Shown: positions 58,726-64,000 of the stretch, one piece after another
How the letters are laid out: each line of letters opens with the position of its first letter
How positions within the stretch are numbered: the stretch's first letter is position 1
DNA from: Erythrobacter sp. BLCC-B19
Lineage (GTDB): Bacteria; Pseudomonadota; Alphaproteobacteria; Sphingomonadales; Sphingomonadaceae
Length of the DNA stretch: 64,000 nucleotides
Direction: 5' to 3'
NCBI RefSeq assembly: GCF_028621955.1
Contig: NZ_CP117516.1
Coordinates: 3,494,001-3,558,000, forward strand
The notes under the pieces: generated by a model
What the model was told of the DNA's origin: nothing
Database searches by the model: none
The model's input: only the letters and a program-made list of their open reading frames with translations
Made by a program: the position numbers and the translations under genes

Positions 58726-59148
58726 TTAGCCGACGATTTCTTCCGGCTTGAAGAAGAACGCGATTTCGATCGCCGCGTTTTCTTCGCTGTCCGAACCGTG
58801 GACGGTGTTCTCGCCGATCGAGAGCGCCAGTTCCTTGCGGATCGTGCCTGGGGCGGCGTCGGCCGGGTTGGTCGCGCCCATGATGTCGCGGTTGCGGGTC
58901 ACGGCGTCTTCGCCTTCGAGCACCTGGACCACCACCGGCTCGCTCATCATGAATTCGACGAGTTCACCGAAGAAGGGGCGCTCCTTGTGAACCGCGTAGA
59001 AGCCTTCGGCCTGCTCGCGGGTCATATGGATGCGCTTGGAAGCGACGACGCGCAGGCCGGCTTCTTCCAGCATCTTGGTGACCGCGCCGGTGAGGTTGCG
59101 GCGGGTGGCGTCGGGCTTGATGATCGAGAAGGTGCGGGTGACCGCCAT
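58726..59148 (-). CDS. ndk: Nucleoside diphosphate kinase
   Basis: 140 aa; catalytic His in NTVHGSDS (about 117), KPDATRR near the N-terminus. Balances NTP pools. Start ATG 59148 preceded by AGGAGC. Confidence 0.98.
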   Translation of the reverse strand: MAVTRTFSIIKPDATRRNLTGAVTKMLEEAGLRVVASKRIHMTREQAEGFYAVHKERPFFGELVEFMMSEPVVVQVLEGEDAVTRNRDIMGATNPADAAPGTIRKELALSIGENTVHGSDSEENAAIEIAFFFKPEEIVG

Positions 59149-59320
59149 GATATGCTCCTGTGAACGTCTTTTGTTGTGGGGGAAGATTTGGCGCGGCCCG
59201 TAGATGGTGCGGTGCAAAATGGCAAGTCTCCCGCTGGCATGGGCGCTGAGGGCGCTGTTTCTATCGCGCAGCGGACATGATACCATCGCGGACGGGGTTG
59301 CTGGTGTTGGGGGGAACAGC

Positions 59321-59965
59321 ATGGGACAGAATCACGGATTGTCGCGCCGTCACTTCGGCAGCGCTGCGCTGGGGGCGGCTGGGCTTGTCTTCGGGGGCGG
59401 GATCGCGCGGGCGGCAGAGCCGGCGCAAACGGCAGGGGGGCCGCTCGGCCCGTTCTATCCGATCATCCGGCCGGGTGACGACGATTTCGACATGACCCAG
59501 ATCAAGGGCCAGTCCGGCCGTGCCTTGGGGCGGGTGATCGAAGTGACCGGACGCGTGCTCGACCGCAAGGGCAATCCCGTCACCGGCGCCGAACTCGAAC
59601 TGTGGCAGTGCAATGCCGCAGGCCGCTACGCCCATCCCGGCGATGTCGCCACCGCGCCGCTCGATCCCAATTTCCAGGGCTTCGCGCGGCTGATGACAGG
59701 GCCGAGCGGCGAGTGGCGCATCCGCACCATCAAGCCGTCAGGCTATGACAGCCCGATCGGTTGGCGCACGCCGCATATCCATTTCGACATCAAGGGCCGG
59801 CAGGCGCGCCTGATCACGCAGATGTATTTCACCGAAGACTACGCCACCAACAGCAAGGACAGCCTCTACAATATGCTGGGCGAAGATGCCGTGACCGCGA
59901 TGGCGCAGCAGCAGGCGGACGCGGCCGACCGCTACCGCTGGGACATCGTGCTCGGCGAGAGCTGA
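59321..59965 (+). CDS. Intradiol ring-cleavage dioxygenase-like, Tat-exported
   Basis: 214 aa; twin-arginine signal [12 protein letters not shown], then a protocatechuate 3,4-dioxygenase-like domain. The non-haem iron ligands appear as Tyr in GRYAHPG, Tyr in SGYDSP and H-I-H in RTPHIHFDI. Preceded by GGGGGGAAC at 59309-59317. Export of an intradiol-type enzyme is known for some homologues; the substrate here is unknown. Confidence 0.85.
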   Translation: MGQNHGLSRRHFGSAALGAAGLVFGGGIARAAEPAQTAGGPLGPFYPIIRPGDDDFDMTQIKGQSGRALGRVIEVTGRVLDRKGNPVTGAELELWQCNAAGRYAHPGDVATAPLDPNFQGFARLMTGPSGEWRIRTIKPSGYDSPIGWRTPHIHFDIKGRQARLITQMYFTEDYATNSKDSLYNMLGEDAVTAMAQQQADAADRYRWDIVLGES

Positions 59966-59971
59966 GGCGGC

Positions 59972-60478
59972 TCAGCCAGCCTTCTTGGTGGCAAGAATGA
60001 TCTGACCACTGGTCGGCTCGCCGCTGGTGGCCGTGACCGACATGGTGGCCCCGTCGCTCGCGCGCTCGCCGGCGACCATCTGGGTGCCGTTGGTGGTCAT
60101 CTCCATCTGGATCTCGAACCCGGCAGCCTTGGCCGCATCCCGATAATGCGCCACAACCTTGTCCGCGGGCGCATCGGCCTCGAAGGTGATCATCGTGCCC
60201 TGCCCATCAGGCTGATTGACGACCGCGTTGTTGACCACTTTCGACCCCGGAAACAGCGTGAAGCCATCAGGCAAGCTGACGGGGACATTCGTGCCTGCGC
60301 GCAACGAGGCCTCACCGTCCTCGTCCGTGATGGTCATGCTGGTCTCGCCGGTTTCCTTGTCGATGGTATATTCGCCATCCTTGCCGTCGGCGGTGGTGAA
60401 TTCGCCCGAGGTTTCCGAGCCACAGGCCGCAAGGCCGAGCATGGCGGTCGCAGCGACGATGAGTGCAGATGTGCGCAT
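59972..60478 (-). CDS. Hypothetical lipoprotein, 168 aa
   Basis: Signal and lipobox LGLAAC (Cys 19). Acidic Thr/Asp/Gly-rich first half and a second half (LPDGFTLFPGSKVV, FEADAPADKVVAHYRDAAK) of the kind found in secreted proteins of unknown function. Confidence 0.75.
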   Translation of the reverse strand: MRTSALIVAATAMLGLAACGSETSGEFTTADGKDGEYTIDKETGETSMTITDEDGEASLRAGTNVPVSLPDGFTLFPGSKVVNNAVVNQPDGQGTMITFEADAPADKVVAHYRDAAKAAGFEIQMEMTTNGTQMVAGERASDGATMSVTATSGEPTSGQIILATKKAG

Positions 60479-60555
60479 TCGGTTTCCCCCCCAAGGGTTA
60501 CAATGCGCCCAGCATCCCGCAAAGCGTCCGCAAGAGCAAGGGTTTGCGGCGAGCC

Positions 60556-60987
60556 TCAGCCCTTCTTGACCCAGCGCCCGGCTTCCTGAGCGAAATAGGC
60601 ACGCTCCACCCCGGTTCCATCCTGTGCGCGCCAGGCTGCCCGCGCATCTGGGGCACGGTCAGGGGGGAACAGCAGAAAGACGCGGGCAAAGCCGCTGGTT
60701 TCGCGGAAGGTGCCGTCAGCCAGGATCAGATGGCTCGCGCCGTTGGCGGCGACGGGCTCGCTGCCAAGCAGAATCGGCTGGCGATCTGCGCCGGGGGCAC
60801 CGGCTTCGCCATTGGCGAGGAAGGTCTCTGCCCCACCCTGCCACAAGGCGCCCGAAATGGCGGCGCGCTGGGCGGGATCGGCGGCCACCACCAGCACCCG
60901 CTCGCCCTGCCCCAGCGCGCGCTTGGCGATCAGGGCCACGACCTTTTCGACCGGATCATCGGTGACCTGCCAGAAATCGAGCTTCAT
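60556..60987 (-). CDS. holC: DNA polymerase III chi subunit
   Basis: 143-aa HolC-like chi subunit, binds SSB via the clamp-loader. [16 protein letters not shown] and the C-terminal ERAYFAQEAGRWVKKG are typical of alphaproteobacterial HolC. Start overlaps the preceding stop by 4 nt. Confidence 0.88.
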   Translation of the reverse strand: MKLDFWQVTDDPVEKVVALIAKRALGQGERVLVVAADPAQRAAISGALWQGGAETFLANGEAGAPGADRQPILLGSEPVAANGASHLILADGTFRETSGFARVFLLFPPDRAPDARAAWRAQDGTGVERAYFAQEAGRWVKKG

Positions 60988-61475
60988 GGGTCGTGCCGCC
61001 TTACAGCTTCGCTGCTTGAGGACGCTTCTTGCCGTCCTACCGCTTCGCTGCTTGAGGACGCGTCCTCCCCGGTCTCGTGCCGCGCCCGCAGCCGGGCCAA
61101 CAGCCGCGAGAGGCCGAACCAGCACAGCACCATCGCCATCAGAGGAACCGGGAACAGCAGGTCTGCCGCTCCGTCGAGCAAGGCAATAGCCAGGCCCGGA
61201 AAGGGCGTGGGCAGCCATTGCCCTTCGACATTCACAAGCACGGCTGGAGCGAGGACGACTGCAGCAGCGATGCTCAGCACCATGTCGCCTTCAGGCGTGC
61301 CCGGATGGCGCAGACGACGAATGAATGTCACGGTGAGCGCAATCAGCACGCACCCGGCGGCGATCGCCCACCAGAACACGCGGGCGATCCCCGAAAAATC
61401 GCTCGCCAGCGCGGGGCTGGCGCTTGCCAGCACCACCGCCGCCACGCCGACCCGCACCGCGCTGCGCATCCTCAT
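60984..61475 (-). CDS. Membrane protein with repeated Ser-rich C-terminus, 163 aa
   Basis: Signal or first helix ([16 protein letters not shown]), then three more hydrophobic helices. The C-terminus has a 12-residue repeat ([10 protein letters not shown], then [10 protein letters not shown]), encoded by a 36-bp imperfect tandem duplication at 61006-61061. Overlaps holC and the DUF2256 gene by 4 nt each. Unknown function. Confidence 0.75.
   Translation of the reverse strand: MRMRSAVRVGVAAVVLASASPALASDFSGIARVFWWAIAAGCVLIALTVTFIRRLRHPGTPEGDMVLSIAAAVVLAPAVLVNVEGQWLPTPFPGLAIALLDGAADLLFPVPLMAMVLCWFGLSRLLARLRARHETGEDASSSSEAVGRQEASSSSEAVRRHDP
61006..61061. repeat. 36-bp imperfect tandem duplication
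   Basis: GCTTCGCTGCTTGAGGACGC at 61006-61025 and again at 61042-61061 in the 3' part of the membrane protein gene; it codes for the SSSSEAV repeat. Confidence 0.8.
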
Positions 61476-61618
61476 CCCCCCTTGCCCCTGCGACAGCGGT
61501 CGGAACAATATTTCACATTGTCCCAGTCCCGCTCCCACTTCTTGCGCCAGGTAAAGGGCAGTCCGCAAGCGAGGCAGGTTTTGGTCGGCAGGTCGCTCTT
61601 TTTCCGCATTTTCGGCAT
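61472..61618 (-). CDS. DUF2256 small zinc-finger-like protein, 48 aa
   Basis: [20 protein letters not shown], then [20 protein letters not shown]: four Cys (CxxC and CxxxC) in the DUF2256 pattern. DUF2256 is often a neighbour of photolyases. Overlaps the next gene by 4 nt. Confidence 0.88.
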   Translation of the reverse strand: MPKMRKKSDLPTKTCLACGLPFTWRKKWERDWDNVKYCSDRCRRGKGG

Positions 61619-61747
61619 GTTTGTTGCCTCAAACGCCGGCGGGCGCATCCGCGCCCTTGGCTTCCTCGCTCACGCGGCCCGAGGGCCGCATCGCTGCGGG
61701 CGCCCGGTCGGGCTTGCGGCCCTGCGGGCCGAAATGCGCGAATCTGC

Positions 61748-63208
61748 TCAACCCTCGACCACATCCCGCACGAACTGGTCGATCAGGCGCACGCCATAAC
61801 CGGTCGCGCCCTTGTCCCAGGTGTGGCCGGGCTTGTTCGACCAGACCATCCCCGCGATGTCGAGGTGCGCCCAGGGCAGGCCATCCTTGACGAAGCGCTT
61901 GAGGAACTGCGCCGCGGTGATCGACCCTGCCTCGCGCGGGCCGATGTTCTTCATGTCGGCGATCGGCGAGTCGATCAGCTTGTCGTAATTGGCCCCGAGC
62001 GGCATTCGCCACAGCTTGTCGCCGCTCGTCTGTCCGGCGGCGGTCAGCTGGGCGGCGAGGGTGTCGTCGCTGGCGAACATCCCGCCATATTCGTTGCCGA
62101 GGCTGATGATCATTGCCCCGGTCAGCGTGGCGAGGTCGACGATGCGCGCAGGGTCATACTGCTCCTGCGCCCAGTGGAGCGCATCGCACAGCACCAGCCG
62201 CCCTTCGGCATCGGTGTTGAGAACTTCGACCGTCTGCCCGCTCATGGTGGTGACGACATCGCCGGGGCGCTGGGCCTTGCCGTCGGGCATGTTCTCGACG
62301 AGCCCCATGACGCCGATGACATTGGCCTTCGCGCGGCGCGTGACCAGCGCCAGCATCGCGCCCGCGACCGCGCCTGCACCGCCCATGTCCCACTTCATGT
62401 CCTCCATGCCCGGCCCGGGCTTCAAGGAGATGCCGCCGGTGTCGAAGGTGACACCCTTGCCGACGAAGACGGTGGGCTTGTCGCCGGGGTTGCCGCCGTT
62501 CCAGCGGATCGCCAGCAGCTTCGATTCGCGCTCCGAACCCTGCCCGACGCCGACCAGCGCGCCCATGCCGAGCGCCGCCATTTCATCCTCGCCCAGCACA
62601 GTGATTTCCGCCGCCGTGCCCGCAAAGGCCTCCTCGCAGGCGGCCACAAAGGTGGCGGGATAAAGCAGGTTGGCGGGTTCGGTCACGAGGTGGCGGGTGA
62701 ACTCCACGCCCTTGGCGAGAGCGGCTTCGCGTTCCCACGCGGCCTCGGTGCCCTCGGGCGCGCCGGTCACGTGGATCTGATCGAGCGAGGGGCGCTTGTC
62801 GGCAGCAAGGCGGGTGCGATACTTGTCATGCCGCCAGCCGCGCAGACGCAAGCCCAGCAGCAGCGCAGCGGCTTCATCAGCCGACAGCGCGGCGTGACCG
62901 AGATCGAGCACCAGCGCGCGTTCGCCCGAAACGAGATACTTGGCGGTCAGCGCAGCGCCCGCCTTTTCGCAATTGGCACGGCGATCGGCTGCGCCGGTAT
63001 CGCCCGCGCCCACCAGCGCGATCCGCTTGACGCTGCCGCCGGTGCTGGCGAAGCCTTCGAACAGCGTCCCTGCCCGGCCCGTAAACGCCGAAGCCGCTGC
63101 CCCTTCGACCAGCGCCGGATCGAGCCCGGCCAACGCCTGCCCCTGATTGATCACCCGCGCATGAACGCGAACGTCGGACGGGGGCGTGGCGGTGAATTGG
63201 ATCTGCAT
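61748..63208 (-). CDS. pepA: Leucyl aminopeptidase (M17)
   Basis: 486 aa; metal-binding NTDAEGRL near 335-342 and GVTFDTGGISLKP near 250-262 hold the two-metal site. Hexameric cytosolic peptidase; family members also bind DNA. Confidence 0.97.
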   Translation of the reverse strand: MQIQFTATPPSDVRVHARVINQGQALAGLDPALVEGAAASAFTGRAGTLFEGFASTGGSVKRIALVGAGDTGAADRRANCEKAGAALTAKYLVSGERALVLDLGHAALSADEAAALLLGLRLRGWRHDKYRTRLAADKRPSLDQIHVTGAPEGTEAAWEREAALAKGVEFTRHLVTEPANLLYPATFVAACEEAFAGTAAEITVLGEDEMAALGMGALVGVGQGSERESKLLAIRWNGGNPGDKPTVFVGKGVTFDTGGISLKPGPGMEDMKWDMGGAGAVAGAMLALVTRRAKANVIGVMGLVENMPDGKAQRPGDVVTTMSGQTVEVLNTDAEGRLVLCDALHWAQEQYDPARIVDLATLTGAMIISLGNEYGGMFASDDTLAAQLTAAGQTSGDKLWRMPLGANYDKLIDSPIADMKNIGPREAGSITAAQFLKRFVKDGLPWAHLDIAGMVWSNKPGHTWDKGATGYGVRLIDQFVRDVVEG

Positions 63209-63420
63209 GGGGACTCCGGAGAAAGCAAGAAATCGGGGCAAGCAGCCACGATGCCGAGCGCGTGCGACGAGCCGCGCGCACCGGGGCGCAATGGCGATTG
63301 CGATTAGGCCCGAGCGGTGCAATAGGCAAGGCCATGTCGGGAGGCTTGCCAGACGGATCGCGCACCCGCGCGTGCCATGCCCAGCGCGTCCCGGCGAACG
63401 GGCGGACGCGGGGTCGCGCC

Positions 63421-64000
63421 ATGCGTGTGGCTGCGACGCTGCTCTTTGCCGCCAGCCCTGCCGCGCTCGCCGCGCAGATGCCAGCGCAGGCCGAAGCCCC
63501 CGCCGCAGCGGCGACCGCGGATCAGCCGCGCCAGATCGACTTCGAAGCGAGCGAGCTCAGCTACAACAACGAGACCGAAACCGTCACCGCGCGCGGCAAC
63601 GTCATCCTGCGCTCCGAAGACCGCTCGGTGCGCGCCGACGAGGTGGTGTGGTTCCGCGATACCGGCAAGATCATCGCCAGCGGCAATATCCGACTGGTCG
63701 ATGAAGCCGGAAACCAGCTGTTCACCGATCAGGTCGAGTTGACCGAAGAATTCGACACCGGCGCGATGAGCGAATTGCTGATCGCGCTGCGCGCAGGCGG
63801 CCGCCTTGCTGCGCGATCCGCCACGCGCGGGGCCGATGGCGTCGCGGTGCTCGCGGATGCGGCCTATACCGCTTGCCCCGTGACCGATGCAGAGGGCTGC
63901 GCTCAGGATCCCAGCTGGCGGATCACCGCTTCCCGCGTCGCCTATGACCAGAAGGCGGGCGAAATCCGCTTTACCGGCGCCATGCTCGAACTGTTCGGCG
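63421..64000 (+). CDS. lptD: LPS-assembly protein LptD, N-terminal part (cut by window edge)
   Basis: Signal peptide (VAATLLFAASPAALA), then the LptA/OstA-like domain (IDFEASELSYNNETETVTA, GNVILRSEDRSVRADEVVW, GKIIASGNIRL). Translocates LPS to the outer leaflet with LptE. ATG 63421 opens the signal; an in-frame ATG at 63334 is also possible. Only ~193 residues are visible. Confidence 0.9.
   Translation, partial: MRVAATLLFAASPAALAAQMPAQAEAPAAAATADQPRQIDFEASELSYNNETETVTARGNVILRSEDRSVRADEVVWFRDTGKIIASGNIRLVDEAGNQLFTDQVELTEEFDTGAMSELLIALRAGGRLAARSATRGADGVAVLADAAYTACPVTDAEGCAQDPSWRITASRVAYDQKAGEIRFTGAMLELFG

Overview
The window is a stretch of G+C-rich alphaproteobacterial chromosome. Gene content and order point to Sphingomonadales, most likely Erythrobacteraceae (Erythrobacter/Porphyrobacter type). 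The signs are the rpmF-plsX-fabH-ihfA-merR run, an F1-only ATP synthase operon (atpHAGDC), mutY next to a DUF721 gene, two DsbA-like genes and smc, purMN divergent from a DUF2066/hdaA pair, and an EpsC-type cysE beside a DUF2794 gene. This assignment is inference from family knowledge; no database search was possible. Genes are tightly packed, with many 1-8 nt start/stop overlaps, and no gene-free stretch exceeds about 250 bases. I see no rRNA, tRNA, CRISPR array, insertion sequence or integrase.

Layout. 1-2265: a Tat-type serine hydrolase (cut by the left edge), a 73-aa membrane protein and mutY. 2295-7888: a plus-strand run of DUF721 (DciA-like), two DsbA-like thiol oxidoreductases and SMC. 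7893-11062: minus-strand lipid/ribosome operon rpmF-plsX-fabH-ihfA-merR. 11299-15659: MAPEG protein, an unusual desaturase divergent from an SdpR/ArsR-type regulator, an MBL-fold hydrolase, and a CI-like S24 repressor divergent from a tiny Cro-like protein. 15758-24926: mostly minus-strand metabolism (aldehyde dehydrogenase, acetolactate-synthase-like TPP enzyme, D-2-hydroxyacid dehydrogenase, cysS, nitroreductase, CobT, transaldolase), with two palindromic repeat elements between genes. 24985-32403: DUF2490 and DUF4197 proteins, priA, a secreted protein, an FeS-cluster (6-4) photolyase and a GST.

32405-33425 is a compact AT-rich island with a two-gene cassette: a DUF2188 protein translationally coupled to a TIR/nucleoside-deoxyribosyltransferase-like protein. 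It is the best candidate in the window for an undescribed (possibly defence-related) system. It is followed by ada, whose 5' end carries a perfect 16-bp parS-type ParB site. 34526-37412 holds envelope and protease genes, and 37584-42300 the atpHAGDC operon with a clear terminator.

42424-51876 contains an S9 peptidase, a second-type SciP/DUF1153 protein, a SOUL protein, an HNH-like protein, a lipoprotein, glmU, gph, an SDR and membrane proteins. 51885-64000 holds DUF2794, epsC-type cysE, hdaA, DUF2066, purM, a purN-YjbR fusion, a sulfotransferase, ndk, an intradiol-dioxygenase-like protein, a lipoprotein, holC, a membrane protein, DUF2256, pepA, and lptD cut by the right edge.

Most of the DNA is housekeeping: replication and repair (mutY, priA, ada, photolyase, hdaA, holC, smc), energy (atp), envelope (plsX, fabH, glmU, lptD) and purines. 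Regulatory novelty is concentrated at the S24/Cro-like pair, the desaturase/SdpR-like pair and the AT-rich cassette.
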